Positions 18,044 to 27,619 of a stretch of 64,000 bases of DNA are shown one piece after another. The position numbers were made by a program, and so were the translations under genes. Origin of the DNA: Methanobacterium sp. (lineage in GTDB: Archaea; Methanobacteriota; Methanobacteria; Methanobacteriales; Methanobacteriaceae); NCBI GenBank assembly GCA_039666455.1, contig JAVSLW010000029.1, positions 1-64,000 of the forward strand, in the 5' to 3' direction. The notes beneath the pieces were generated by a model, which had not been told where the DNA came from, searched no databases, and saw nothing but the letters and a program-made list of their open reading frames with translations. Each line of letters begins with the position of its first letter. The first letter of the stretch is position 1.

Positions 18044-18775
18044 TTAACCTTTAATTAGCGTTTCGCTGAAAAACTGGTCATCGAAGATTGGCAGATTAGA
18101 ATCAACATAAATTCTTTTTCGTTTAGATCGCACTTTTTTCTTCTCTACTGGATTATAACCTTCAATTATTATTTCTTTTTTATAAATCCCCACGCCCCGA
18201 CGTTGCCATGAAGGGAGTTCCGCCATGTTTATATTCCTTTCAAATAGAATATCATGAAGATCGCTGCTTTTTTTGTTTTTTAAAATGTACATGGCTTCCT
18301 TTTTGCTATATTCTGTTCTAAGAGTCCAGTAGGCATATCCGTTAATGCAGTTTCTCCAGGCTTCATTTTGACGTTCTTTAAAATATTCCACAACAAGTGC
18401 TGAAGAGAGGGGAATTATCCTTGAATCAAAAGAAATAGGCCTTTTAACCTGAATTCCATTATCAAAGACATTTTTTGTAAAGCTTCCCGCCATAAAGCTT
18501 GCAAAAACAGAATTTAATTTTTCAATTCGGCCTCCAAAAGGTATATCTGATAATATAATGTTTATTTCATCCGAGAATATGTAAATAAATCGTGGACTAA
18601 ACTCTTTAAAAAAATCAATGGATGTATTAACCATGAATTTTGCAAAATTCATGTCAAAGGGTTTTTCAAACTTAAAATCATGTGACAACCTTGAAAATTT
18701 TCTGCCGTCAATTCTTGCAACAATTTCAGACCCACACGGAACCTTCAAATTTGAAAAAATTTCACATTCTTTCAT
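18044..18775 (-). CDS. tRNA(His) guanylyltransferase, Thg1-like
   Basis: This 243-residue protein matches the Thg1 family, 3'-5' nucleotide polymerases that add or repair the 5' end of tRNA. Both metal-binding Asp residues are visible, in RIDGRKFSRL (about 27) and FSDEINIIL (about 70). Archaeal members usually act as template-dependent Thg1-like repair enzymes. The ATG at 18775 is preferred, although a TTG three codons upstream is also possible. The JAMM gene follows after 15 bp. Confidence 0.9.
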   Translation of the reverse strand: MKECEIFSNLKVPCGSEIVARIDGRKFSRLSHDFKFEKPFDMNFAKFMVNTSIDFFKEFSPRFIYIFSDEINIILSDIPFGGRIEKLNSVFASFMAGSFTKNVFDNGIQVKRPISFDSRIIPLSSALVVEYFKERQNEAWRNCINGYAYWTLRTEYSKKEAMYILKNKKSSDLHDILFERNINMAELPSWQRRGVGIYKKEIIIEGYNPVEKKKVRSKRKRIYVDSNLPIFDDQFFSETLIKG

Positions 18776-18820
18776 GACAATCAAATATATACTTAAAAAT
18801 AATAAAGTGTTCAGGAAGTT

Positions 18821-19594
18821 TTAAGTTCCTATTATTAAATTCTCATTTAAGCTTTTTAAAAGCTTAATTGCAGAATATGCGGCTAAAACACTTGTTTTAG
18901 GGTTCATGGAACATCTAACATTCCGTGTGATTGTAGTAAATTCTCCTGAATCTCCTATAACATGAACTTCGTGCATATTCCTATCTACAGATGGATCAGC
19001 TATTATTTTAACGTCAACATCTTGTCCACAGGCAAGGCTAAGGGCTGCAGCTACATTAATGTTTGTTGGAAATTCTTTAACTGCTTTTGATGCTTTTCCT
19101 TCATATAGAATGGTTTCGCCTTCTGCTTTTATACCCAGTGATTTAGGTGGCTTTCTTGTAATCAAAGAAGCTTTCCTTATTTTACCAATAGAAGCAGCTT
19201 TAACTCCATCCAGGCCTACAATAGCTCCTGAAGGCGCATATATTTTAGCCCCTGTTGAAGCTGCAATATTTTCAAGATTTTTTTTAAGTTTAAAATCCAT
19301 TAAAGCTCCAACACTCATTATAAGAACATTTTTACCGCATTTTAAGATTTGAGGAACGATTTCAGCTACAGCCTCTGGAGATGCAGCTTCAATTACCAGA
19401 TCTACTTTGTCTAACATGTCCCCGGCTTCAAGGACAACAATACCATCAAGTTGAAGCGCTAAATTTTCAGCCCTTTCAATGTCTCTATCATAAAAATACT
19501 TAATATCAACACCTAATTTACCTTCAGCTGCGAAATTTGTTATTATATTGGCTATAGCGCCACAACCTATAATCCCTACTTTCATAAACTTCAC
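18821..19594 (-). CDS. nadX: L-aspartate dehydrogenase NadX
   Basis: This 257-residue protein matches archaeal L-aspartate dehydrogenase, which makes iminoaspartate for NAD synthesis. The NAD-binding loop is GIIGCGAIAN at the start. The middle helix VDLVIEAASPEAVAE, the NINVAAALSLA stretch and the active-site HEVHVIGDSGEFTT are all family hallmarks. A GTG at 19594 overlaps the previous stop by one base (TAGTG). An ATG three codons later at 19585 is equally plausible. The preceding PRC-barrel gene is probably in the same transcript. Confidence 0.92.
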   Translation of the reverse strand: MKFMKVGIIGCGAIANIITNFAAEGKLGVDIKYFYDRDIERAENLALQLDGIVVLEAGDMLDKVDLVIEAASPEAVAEIVPQILKCGKNVLIMSVGALMDFKLKKNLENIAASTGAKIYAPSGAIVGLDGVKAASIGKIRKASLITRKPPKSLGIKAEGETILYEGKASKAVKEFPTNINVAAALSLACGQDVDVKIIADPSVDRNMHEVHVIGDSGEFTTITRNVRCSMNPKTSVLAAYSAIKLLKSLNENLIIGT

Positions 19595-19920
19595 TATACT
19601 TGTGCAGATGGTACAGGCGTAGTTGATACTTCTGGACTGATTAAAATAATGTCACCTACAGCCTGAACTCGGTCATAAGATATGTCTATGGTGCCTTCTT
19701 CTTTTAAAGGTCTTATTTCATCAGCTTCAGGTACAAAACGCATGCTGGTTTTTATAACGTCTCTTATTCCCACACTTCTTTTATCAGGGGCCATGGCCCT
19801 TGCTTTAAGAACAGACACTCTTCCTTTTTTTATGTTCAATATAACATCCTGGACTCTTCCAATATATTTTCCCCTTGTAGTGTACACATCTAAGTTGTAC
19901 AGGCTGGATAAATCGACCAT
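19594..19920 (-). CDS. PRC-barrel domain protein
   Basis: This 108-residue protein contains one PRC-barrel domain: LYNLDVYTTRGKYIGRVQDVILNI near the start and the closing strands ISYDRVQAVGDIILI at about 83-97. PRC-barrels occur in RNA-processing (RimM) and other regulatory proteins. Archaeal stand-alone copies like this are common and uncharacterised. It directly abuts nadX. Confidence 0.8.
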   Translation of the reverse strand: MVDLSSLYNLDVYTTRGKYIGRVQDVILNIKKGRVSVLKARAMAPDKRSVGIRDVIKTSMRFVPEADEIRPLKEEGTIDISYDRVQAVGDIILISPEVSTTPVPSAQV

Positions 19921-20197
19921 TTTTTTACCACCATATCTTTTAACTTTTTATATAAATTTAAATAACTAAATAAGATTTAAGCTGTTTGTATACTTAAATA
20001 TTTCGAAAATGGAGCTGTAAAGTTAGCTGGTGCTGGAGGCATTCATCAGTTTTTTGCCCATTAATTTCTTTCTTTTTTAAATAGATCAAAGATTTCAACT
20101 TAAAACAAAAATTTATAGCAATTATCTTCAAAATATATTTTTAAAAATAGAAATAGAAATCATGTAGATAAAGCTAATGAAATTATGTGGTGATTCA

Positions 20198-20920
20198 ATG
20201 TGGGATACAAGTAAAGATTACAGGTTGTTAGTCGCAGAAAAATCAGTAGATCTCTTTTTAAGAACATTAGACGGCGCTAATTTAAAGGGAAGATGGAATA
20301 AAAGGAATGTTATGCAGAATGCAAGGGATATGATCCCTGAAATCCAGTCATTATATTATTCCTATGTTAATCCTTCAGATATGGCTCAAATGCCTCAAAT
20401 AATTTCTATTAAGGAAAAAGCATCTGCTATACTGGAGAATTTAGGTGGCAGCGACTGGTACAGGCATTTTTTGGATTTAGCGGGTAAAGATGAAAAAAGC
20501 AAGTTAGAAGAAGCTGTTGCTAAAATGAGGTTTTTTTTAAATATTATTTTAAATATTGACAAAAGATTAGCTTTTGGACCAATAGATGATCCTGTTGTGG
20601 CCATTGATATCACTGTTGGAGAAGTTGTAAGTGCTGGAAGCCATCCAGGTGCAGATAACTTACTTGTTTGTAATGTAAATATTAAAGAGCGGGCTATACT
20701 CGTTGTTACAAATGATTTAGAAGTAAAAGAGCATAATAGAGTTGCAGTTTCCTTGCTTCCTCCTATTAGCTTCATGGGAATTACAAGCGAGGGAATGTTT
20801 TTAGGCGCTGATGGTGGAGTTTTAAAGGATGTTCAAGGAGAAATTGGTGGAATGCCTAAGGGAATTCCACTTGAAGCTTTGAATGAGACGAGGAATTTAG
20901 TGGAGAGCTTTTTAGGGTAA
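20198..20920 (+). CDS. tRNA-binding (EMAP-II/Arc1p-like) domain protein
   Basis: This 240-residue protein has an N-terminal helical region (about 1-120) and a C-terminal OB-fold tRNA-binding domain (about 128-235), recognised by IDITVGEVVSAGSHPGADNL and GITSEGMFLGADGG. The domain occurs in Arc1p, EMAP-II and the MetRS C-terminus, and serves to bind tRNA for synthetases. The ATG at 20198 is favoured because GTGGTGATT precedes it; an upstream ATG at 20177 lacks a site. A T-rich tract follows the stop. Confidence 0.85.
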   Translation: MWDTSKDYRLLVAEKSVDLFLRTLDGANLKGRWNKRNVMQNARDMIPEIQSLYYSYVNPSDMAQMPQIISIKEKASAILENLGGSDWYRHFLDLAGKDEKSKLEEAVAKMRFFLNIILNIDKRLAFGPIDDPVVAIDITVGEVVSAGSHPGADNLLVCNVNIKERAILVVTNDLEVKEHNRVAVSLLPPISFMGITSEGMFLGADGGVLKDVQGEIGGMPKGIPLEALNETRNLVESFLG

Positions 20921-20944
20921 CTAACTAATTTTTTAGAAAAATCA

Positions 20945-20959
20945 TTTTTTTTTTCTTTT
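20945..20959 (+). terminator. T-tract terminator after the tRNA-binding protein gene
   Basis: Ten T residues, a C and four more T residues lie 25 bp after the stop. Oligo-T tracts terminate archaeal RNA polymerase without need for a hairpin. Confidence 0.5.
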
Positions 20960-21105
20960 GCATTTATTATTTTCTAATTTTAAATAAACAAAAAAAGTAT
21001 CAATGATCAAAATAAACTGTATGAAAAGATGCATCTACTGAAATCGCCTCGAAATAATACTTTTTATCAATAAATTATATCAAAAAGAAACTTGAAGTTG
21101 GTTAG

Positions 21106-22560
21106 ATGATGAAAAACGGTGAATTAGAGGAGTATTTTGACCTTGTAGGGGTTATTATCGTAATTATAGATAGAAATGGAAAGGTCTCCCTGATCAACAG
21201 TAAGGGCTCTGAGATTTTAGGTTATAATAAGGAAGAAATAGTTGGAAAAAGCTGGTTTGAAAATTTCGTTTTAAAGGAAGATGAATCACTGGAAGTTTTC
21301 AATGAATTAATGGATGGAAAAAAGGAACAGTCTGAAATGGCCATTGTAACTGGTAATGGCGAAATAAAAATCATCTCATGGCATAACCAAGTGTTAGTTG
21401 ATGATAAAGGAAATATAACCGGGATTCTGTTATCTGGTGATGATATTACACCACACAAAAAAGCTGAAATGCAGATCAAATTCCTAACTGATATTTTAGA
21501 CAGGATAAATGATTCAGTTATTGCTGTTAATAACGACTATCGTGTAATTTACTGGAATAAATCTGCAGAAAAATTATTAAATCAAAGGTATGATGAAGTT
21601 AAGGGTAAGTTATTAAGTGAAATAGATCAATATGAATGGGTTAACTTTGAAGATGAAAAAGAACCCTATGAATCCCTTAAAACCCATGGACACTGGCACG
21701 GGAAGAACATGCACATTGAAAAAAATGGTAAAAGTATATGGGTTGATTCCGCCGTAAATATATTAAAATATGAAAAAAATGAATTTAATGGAACTTTAGC
21801 CGTAATTTGTGACATAACAAAGCAAAAACAGATAGAAAAAAGCTTAAAAAAAGTAATAGAAGATCTAAAACGTTCTAATGAAGAATTGCAGCAGTTTGCC
21901 TATGTTACATCTCATGACCTTCAGGAGCCTTTAAGGACCATCGCAAGCTTCACACAACTTTTAGAGCGTAGATACAAAGGAAAACTGGATTTGGATGCAG
22001 ATGAATTTATAGGGTACATCGTGGATGCCACCAAGAGGATGCAAACATTAATCAATGATTTGCTGAATTATTCACGCGTTAGAGTAACTGGTGATAATTT
22101 TAAATTAATAGATACAGAGGAAATCATCCATCAAACTCTTTCTAATTTAAAAGCATTGATTAAAGAAAATAGCGCAGTAATCATACATGATCCACTTCCC
22201 GGAGTAATGGCTGATCCAGGGCAGCTTTTACAGTTATTCCAGAATCTCATTGGAAATGCTATTAAATTTAGAAAACCTGAAATTCCGCCTAAAATCCATA
22301 TTTCAGCCCGTAAAGATGAAAAAAATAATGAATATGTTTTTTCTGTGCATGATAATGGAATTGGGATGGATCCACAGTATGCAAAACGTATTTTTACCAT
22401 ATTTCAAAGATTACACACACAGGATGAATATGCCGGCACTGGAATAGGTTTAGCAGTCAGTAAAAAAGTAGTTGAAATGCATGGAGGTCGTATCTGGGTT
22501 GAATCCAAACCTGGAAAAGGTTCGGTGTTTTATTTTACTATTCCAATCAAAAAACCTTAA
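21106..22560 (+). CDS. cytoplasmic PAS-PAS sensor histidine kinase
   Basis: This 484-residue protein has two PAS domains (about 8-125 and 125-250), a short coiled coil, a HisKA dimerisation domain with the phospho-acceptor His in VTSHDLQEPLRTIASF (about 268) and a HATPase domain (N box NLIGNAIKF, G1 DNGIGMD, G2 GTGIGLAVSKKVVE). No membrane segment is seen, so it senses an internal signal, perhaps redox or a ligand in the PAS pockets. No response regulator lies next to it, so it is an orphan kinase. Confidence 0.93.
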   Translation: MMKNGELEEYFDLVGVIIVIIDRNGKVSLINSKGSEILGYNKEEIVGKSWFENFVLKEDESLEVFNELMDGKKEQSEMAIVTGNGEIKIISWHNQVLVDDKGNITGILLSGDDITPHKKAEMQIKFLTDILDRINDSVIAVNNDYRVIYWNKSAEKLLNQRYDEVKGKLLSEIDQYEWVNFEDEKEPYESLKTHGHWHGKNMHIEKNGKSIWVDSAVNILKYEKNEFNGTLAVICDITKQKQIEKSLKKVIEDLKRSNEELQQFAYVTSHDLQEPLRTIASFTQLLERRYKGKLDLDADEFIGYIVDATKRMQTLINDLLNYSRVRVTGDNFKLIDTEEIIHQTLSNLKALIKENSAVIIHDPLPGVMADPGQLLQLFQNLIGNAIKFRKPEIPPKIHISARKDEKNNEYVFSVHDNGIGMDPQYAKRIFTIFQRLHTQDEYAGTGIGLAVSKKVVEMHGGRIWVESKPGKGSVFYFTIPIKKP

Positions 22561-22617
22561 AAACAAACTCTTAGGTTGGAACGTGAGGATTCTGTTCCAT
22601 TTTTCAAATCCATGGGT

Positions 22618-24030
22618 TTAAAGAGGATTTACAACCACAAGTTTTGTTTCTGTCATTTCTTCTAAAGCATATTTTATGCCTTCTTTACCCATTCCGCTCA
22701 TTTTACAACCTCCAAATGGCATGTTATCAGCGCGGTATGTGGATTGCCTATTTATTATCACAGAGCCTGCTTCAATTAATTTAGAGGCTTTTAAGGCTGA
22801 ATTTATATTAGTGGTAAATATTCCTGCCTGTAAACCATATTTTGTATCATTTGCTACATCAATTGCCTCTTCAACTCCATCAACCTTAATTAATGGAGCA
22901 ATAGGTCCAAATGTTTCTTCCTGCACAATTTCCATACGAGAATCAACATTATCAAGGACAGTTGGACTGTAAAATGCACCCTTACGACTTCCACCACATA
23001 ATAATTCTGCACCTTCCTTTAAAGCGCCATTAACTCTTTTTTCAATTGTAATTGCAGCAGATTCATCAATCAATGGACCTACATCAGTTTCAAGGTTAAA
23101 TGGATCCCCCACATTTAATTTAAGGGTTGCTTTAACAAAGTTATCCTTAAATTCATCAGAAATTTTTTTATCAAGAATTATACGTTTTACACCAGTACAT
23201 ACCTGGCCTGCATTAAGATAAGAACCTCTTACAGCTGCATCCACTGCTTTTTCAATATCCGCATCTTCAAGAACTATTAAAGGATCGTTTCCTCCAAGTT
23301 CAAGGGTTAATTTTTTCATCCCCGCATTTTTAGACACATTTAACCCTGTTTCCACGCTGCCAGTAAAGGAGATCTTATGAGTACCTTCATTTCTTACAAT
23401 TTCATCCCCTACTTCGCTTCCAGACCCGGTAACTGCATTAATAACTCCCGGATCAAGGTACATATTCATGATCTCAGCAAGTTTAAGTGCTGCAAGTGGT
23501 GCTTGATTGGATGGTTTTAATACCACTGCATTTTTTGCTGCAATTGCAGGCATTACTTTATGAATAACAAGATTTAAAGGGTAATTAAAAGGGGTGATAG
23601 CTCCAACAACTCCGAGGGGTACTCTGGATGTGAATCCCAACAAATTTTCCCCATCAATACAGGCATCTAAAGGTATTGTTTCCCCATAAATTCGTTTTGA
23701 TTCTTCTGCAGAAAGCAGTGTAGTTTGTAAAGAGCGTTTTACTTCATCTTGTGATTCTTTAATTGGTTTACCACAATCAAGAGTGATTAATTTAGCAAAT
23801 TCATCTGAATTTTTCTTTATTTCTCCATATATTTCATATAAGCTCTCTGATACTTCACGAGATGAAACATTTTTTAGAATCTTTGAAGCTTTATTTGCAG
23901 CTTCAATGGCTTTTTTTGCATCATCACGGTTTCCATGAGGTACAGTATCTATAAGTTCATTATTAGCGGGATTAAAAATCTCTATTTGTTCTGTTTTCCC
24001 AATTAACTTTCCATTTATAAGCATGTCCAC
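22618..24030 (-). CDS. cofA: NAD(P)-dependent aldehyde dehydrogenase, lactaldehyde dehydrogenase type
   Basis: This 470-residue aldehyde dehydrogenase resembles the methanogen lactaldehyde dehydrogenase CofA, which makes lactate for coenzyme F420 synthesis. The catalytic Glu is in TLELGGNDPLIV (about 243) and the nucleophile Cys in NAGQVCTGVKR (about 276). The cofactor region SFTGSVETG is present. The GTG at 24030 is preferred because GGAGGT lies 6 bp upstream; an ATG two codons later is possible. The F420 role rests on similarity to the characterised Methanocaldococcus enzyme. Confidence 0.85.
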   Translation of the reverse strand: MDMLINGKLIGKTEQIEIFNPANNELIDTVPHGNRDDAKKAIEAANKASKILKNVSSREVSESLYEIYGEIKKNSDEFAKLITLDCGKPIKESQDEVKRSLQTTLLSAEESKRIYGETIPLDACIDGENLLGFTSRVPLGVVGAITPFNYPLNLVIHKVMPAIAAKNAVVLKPSNQAPLAALKLAEIMNMYLDPGVINAVTGSGSEVGDEIVRNEGTHKISFTGSVETGLNVSKNAGMKKLTLELGGNDPLIVLEDADIEKAVDAAVRGSYLNAGQVCTGVKRIILDKKISDEFKDNFVKATLKLNVGDPFNLETDVGPLIDESAAITIEKRVNGALKEGAELLCGGSRKGAFYSPTVLDNVDSRMEIVQEETFGPIAPLIKVDGVEEAIDVANDTKYGLQAGIFTTNINSALKASKLIEAGSVIINRQSTYRADNMPFGGCKMSGMGKEGIKYALEEMTETKLVVVNPL

Positions 24031-24080
24031 TTTTATACCTCCATTTGGAGAAAGAAAATTAAGGTAAAAAAGGTTTAAAA

Positions 24081-24275
24081 TTAATTAAATTTTTTTTTCA
24101 AATCATTGAGACTATTTGTAACATTCTGCACGTCAGTTTTGTTGATTTCGTCTCCAAGTCCTTCGAGGTAATTTCTGTAATAAATTGCTGCAGCTATGGC
24201 AATTACAATTATACCTCCAAAAATCAATATGAGCTCTGCAGAGCCCTGTCCTTTATCTTCTTTTAATATTTGCAT
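24081..24275 (-). CDS. class III signal-peptide (type IV pilin-like) protein
   Basis: This protein of about 64 residues has an archaeal class III signal peptide: a short charged leader ending KGQGSAELILIFGG, where processing by the prepilin peptidase EppA would occur before QGSAE. A hydrophobic helix of about 20 residues and a short charged tail follow. Such proteins are minor or major pilins of archaeal type IV pili. The ATG at 24275 has CGGTGT upstream; a GTG three codons earlier is an alternative. The TadC-like platform gene ends 3 bp before that GTG. Confidence 0.85.
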   Translation of the reverse strand: MQILKEDKGQGSAELILIFGGIIVIAIAAAIYYRNYLEGLGDEINKTDVQNVTNSLNDLKKKFN

Positions 24276-24286
24276 TTTTAACACCG

Positions 24287-25219
24287 CTAAAACCCCATCA
24301 TGGATATGGCAAATGTTTTTATCACATAAAATATCAGATAAGCTACTGGAGCCAGCACGAGGGCAAATTTAACGCCTTTCTTTGCACTACCATATAATAT
24401 AATTCCTATTAATAATCCAGCTATTGCAGAGTGGATAATTATGTAACCACTTGCAGCAGTAACAGATGCCCCCAGAAGAGGGTTTGGTTTACCTAAAGAC
24501 TCAATAAATGAAGAATATGTCATTATCATTCCAAGAGCAAATGGGGCTGCAATAATTGCTGCAATGATAAGAAACATTACTGACATCATTACGTTTGCTT
24601 TTCTTTCCCTCTTGAGTGCTAAAACTGCCCTTAAATCCTCAGCTACAGTTTCAATAACGTCAGCCAGGCTCCCACCAGTTCTTCTTCCTTCAAGTATCAT
24701 TCTAAATGTTCTATCCAGGTTTTTGGATTTTAAACGTTCACTCATGGACATAATGGCATCGTCAAACGTGCTTCCAATTTTTATTTCAATTACAGCTCTT
24801 TTCAGTTCATCATTCAGGGGACCACTTCCATGTTTAGAAACATCTTCAAGCGCAGTTTCTAAACCTACCCCTGCCCTGATTAAAGATGCAATCTGTCTTA
24901 AAAAATCTGGAGCGGTGCTTTCAATAGCATCCACTCTTCTTTCCATCATAAAAAAAATATAAATTCCAATAAATCCATTGGGCACAATAAAACCAGCTAA
25001 CAGCCCTAAAATAGGATTAATACCAGTAAATAAGAATAAAACAGATGTAAGCATGGCTAAACCAGTGCCTGTTACAAGTCCCAGAGTAATTAGATCAGAA
25101 GCCTTTACATACATCCCGCTTCTTATGAGCGTTTCCTGTATTCTAACAGTAATATTTTCTGGCACCATATTGTCTATGATGTTTGATACTGGTAGTAAAA
25201 CACCGGGTATTATTGCCAT
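24287..25219 (-). CDS. type II/IV secretion platform protein, TadC/GspF family
   Basis: This 310-residue membrane protein has an N-terminal pair of membrane helices (about 40-85), a cytoplasmic GspF domain (about 95-200, with LIRAGVGLETALEDVSKHG and ILEGRRTGGSLADVIETV) and three or four C-terminal helices. It is the inner-membrane platform of an archaeal pilus. The pilin gene follows immediately. No secretion ATPase (TadA/FlaI-like) lies nearby, so it must be supplied from elsewhere. A site AGGTGAAAAA precedes the ATG. Confidence 0.88.
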   Translation of the reverse strand: MAIIPGVLLPVSNIIDNMVPENITVRIQETLIRSGMYVKASDLITLGLVTGTGLAMLTSVLFLFTGINPILGLLAGFIVPNGFIGIYIFFMMERRVDAIESTAPDFLRQIASLIRAGVGLETALEDVSKHGSGPLNDELKRAVIEIKIGSTFDDAIMSMSERLKSKNLDRTFRMILEGRRTGGSLADVIETVAEDLRAVLALKRERKANVMMSVMFLIIAAIIAAPFALGMIMTYSSFIESLGKPNPLLGASVTAASGYIIIHSAIAGLLIGIILYGSAKKGVKFALVLAPVAYLIFYVIKTFAISMMGF

Positions 25220-25367
25220 TTTTTCACCTTATTTATATTCTATTTTATCTATTTAATAATATGTTTTAAGCTTTATTATAGGGGAGCAGGAAATTAAGAT
25301 TTTAAGTTTAAACTGAACTTTCTGATGCCCAATAGTATGGACAGACTTTATCCATTATCTGGAATTT

Positions 25368-26375
25368 TTATATGCTTATTTTAGTTTCAGTTCTATTTAA
25401 AACATTTCCCTTATTTGTTATGTGAATCATATTTTCTATTCTCACCCCGAATTCATTTTTAAGATAAATACCGGGCTCAATAGTTATAACCATCCCCTTT
25501 TGAAGTTTTATAGTTTCACGTTTAGATAAAGAAGGTGCTTCATGAACTTCAAGTCCTACTCCATGACCTGTTGAGTGTATAAACGAGTCCCCATAGCCAT
25601 ATTCTTCAATCACATTTCTTGCAACCTTATCAATATACGATGCTTTTACCCAGGGTTTGATAACATCAACAGCACTTTTTTGAGCTTCAAAAACTATATC
25701 AAATATTTCTTCCTGCTTTTCAGTTTCAATAATCGTGCGGGTGGTGTCTGAACAGTAATTATTGTATTTTGCACCCCAATCAATTATAACAGGCATTTCT
25801 ATGGCTTTGAAGGTTGGATCTGCATGAGGAAGTGAAGATCGGATACCTGAAGCTACAATTGTATCAAATGCAGCCCTATTTGATCCGTTTAACCGCATAT
25901 TATATTCTATTTCTGCTGCAACCTCATTTTCATTTTTTTTATTAAATTCAGTCTGTTTGAGTGATTTTTCAGCAATCCTGAGCGCTTTTATAATATTTTT
26001 AAGTTCACTGTTTGTTTTTATCTGTCTCATCTTTTCGACAATTCCAGTAATTTTAAAATCAAATGAAGAATCTTTTCTAAGCCTTTCAATGGTTCCAAGG
26101 TTCATGGAACTTTCAATTCCAACTTTACCTTGAAGCAATTCCTTTATTTCATCTAAAGATTTGAACTCTTCAACACCTATTTTTGAATTCAAATTTGCAT
26201 CTTCCAGATCCATTTTTGAGGTAAAAAGCACAGGTTCATCTTTTATTAGTAAAACTGAAGAGCTTGATGGCTTAAAACCGGCTAAATATGTAATATTATG
26301 TGGATTTAAAATTAAAAGAGTATCCAACCCTTCTTCCTGCATCCTATCAACTATTTTCATGAACTTCCCCATCAT
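25368..26375 (-). CDS. Xaa-Pro aminopeptidase, M24 family
   Basis: This 335-residue protein has an N-terminal creatinase-like domain (about 1-115) and a C-terminal pita-bread M24 domain. All five metal ligands are visible: the two Asp in IDWGAKYNNYCSDTTRTI, the His in HSTGHGVGLEVHE, and the Glu residues in ITIEPGIYL and GVRIENMIH. It cleaves the bond before proline in peptides. The start overlaps the stop of the HIT gene (ATGA), so the two are co-transcribed. Confidence 0.93.
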   Translation of the reverse strand: MMGKFMKIVDRMQEEGLDTLLILNPHNITYLAGFKPSSSSVLLIKDEPVLFTSKMDLEDANLNSKIGVEEFKSLDEIKELLQGKVGIESSMNLGTIERLRKDSSFDFKITGIVEKMRQIKTNSELKNIIKALRIAEKSLKQTEFNKKNENEVAAEIEYNMRLNGSNRAAFDTIVASGIRSSLPHADPTFKAIEMPVIIDWGAKYNNYCSDTTRTIIETEKQEEIFDIVFEAQKSAVDVIKPWVKASYIDKVARNVIEEYGYGDSFIHSTGHGVGLEVHEAPSLSKRETIKLQKGMVITIEPGIYLKNEFGVRIENMIHITNKGNVLNRTETKISI

Positions 26376-26824
26376 AAATTTCTTTTTATCTCTTCTGTAA
26401 TCTTTTTCATAACATTTTCCGGTATTTTACGCTCAATTGGCCTTGGAATGCACCCAAAATCAGGATCATCGAACTTTAAACCTTCAAATTCAATTTCATG
26501 ATTGTAACGGGGTATGAAATGCCAGTGCACCTGAGGGTGGGGTGGGTTAACACGGTAGGCAGAATTCATAAAACAGCTCCAATTAAATAATGTGGGATTG
26601 AAGGCTTTTTTAAGGGTGGTTTCTAATTTATCCACAATTTCTGCAAATTCCGTCCATTCTATGATTTTCAATTCCTTTAAGTTTTTACAGTGCCTTTTCA
26701 ACACCACAACACACGTTCCAAAGTACCGCTGGCTTGGGGCGAGGTATATCTGCCAGTATTCAGCTTCATAAATTAAATCTCCATAAGCGCCGGGTATTTT
26801 ACAGTATTCACATTTTAGCTCCAT
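26372..26824 (-). CDS. HIT family hydrolase/nucleotidyltransferase
   Basis: This 150-residue protein contains the HIT motif as HPQVHWHFIPRY (about 93-104), with the core H-x-H. HIT enzymes hydrolyse or transfer nucleotides through a histidine intermediate. An extra C-terminal segment of about 45 residues follows the motif. Four Cys residues near the ends (CEYCK at 5-9) suggest a small metal site, as in some archaeal HIT proteins. It is translationally coupled with the downstream M24 peptidase. Confidence 0.85.
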   Translation of the reverse strand: MELKCEYCKIPGAYGDLIYEAEYWQIYLAPSQRYFGTCVVVLKRHCKNLKELKIIEWTEFAEIVDKLETTLKKAFNPTLFNWSCFMNSAYRVNPPHPQVHWHFIPRYNHEIEFEGLKFDDPDFGCIPRPIERKIPENVMKKITEEIKRNL

Positions 26825-27009
26825 TCTACTTACCTTATCCTCTTTAAATTATATTTAAAGTTAATGTGATTAAATATTATCCATTACTCTAAATTACCAG
26901 ATAATGTAAATAATATTTGCATTGACAACTATTTTCATTTTTAAAATCAAATAACATTTTATGGCTTAAATTAGAAAGTATTTTATACACCAAATCACAT
27001 TTTGTATAT

Positions 27010-27597
27010 ATGCTAAAATTTACATCAAGTGAAATCAGAGATATAATAATATCAATGGTGGTTATTTCATTTATTTTTGCCTATGTTTTAAGAGGAGGCA
27101 ATTTAATCAACACGATTTCTTTTATGCCTGCTACCTTTTTGATGGTTGGATTAGGGTTTATGTTTCATGAATTAGCCCATAAATACGTTGCAATAAGATA
27201 TGGATACTGGGCAGAATATAAAATGTGGATACAGGGATTAATTTTTGCTTTAGCCATTGTGTTTTTAACTGGATTTGCATTTATTGCACCTGGAGCAGTT
27301 TACATCCATGGAAATTACATAAAAACATCAGAAAATGGTAAAATATCCCTTGCAGGACCATCAACAAACATAATTTTGGCTTTACTGTTTTTATTATTCG
27401 CACCCCTATTTTCAGGCCTGGAAATAATGCGTTTTGCAATTCTTGGAGCAATTGTAAACAGTTTTTTAGCGGTGTTCAATTTAATTCCTTTTGGAATGTT
27501 TGATGGAGCTAAAATTTTTAGATGGAATCCATTAATATGGATTGCAACAATGGCAACAGCTTTAATTTTATGGGCTAAAAGCAGTGGAATAATATAA
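27010..27597 (+). CDS. site-2 protease-like M50 family membrane protease
   Basis: This 195-residue membrane protein carries the zinc motif FHELAHKYVA (HExxH, about 57-62) inside a membrane helix and a second conserved site, LIPFGMFDGAKIF (about 160-172), matching the NPxPxxxxDG motif with changes. Site-2 proteases cut within membranes in signalling. A TATA-like TTTTATACACC lies about 30 bp before the ATG and no ribosome site is obvious, so the transcript may be leaderless. Confidence 0.88.
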   Translation: MLKFTSSEIRDIIISMVVISFIFAYVLRGGNLINTISFMPATFLMVGLGFMFHELAHKYVAIRYGYWAEYKMWIQGLIFALAIVFLTGFAFIAPGAVYIHGNYIKTSENGKISLAGPSTNIILALLFLLFAPLFSGLEIMRFAILGAIVNSFLAVFNLIPFGMFDGAKIFRWNPLIWIATMATALILWAKSSGII

Positions 27598-27619
27598 TAA
27601 ATAAATTTAAGGTTATTTC

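Noticed and set aside
32..26896. Shared 16-mer ATCCATTACTCTAAAT at about 32-47 and again near 26879-26894
   Set aside because: One exact 16-mer pair is expected by chance in an AT-rich window of this size, and the surroundings show no further similarity.
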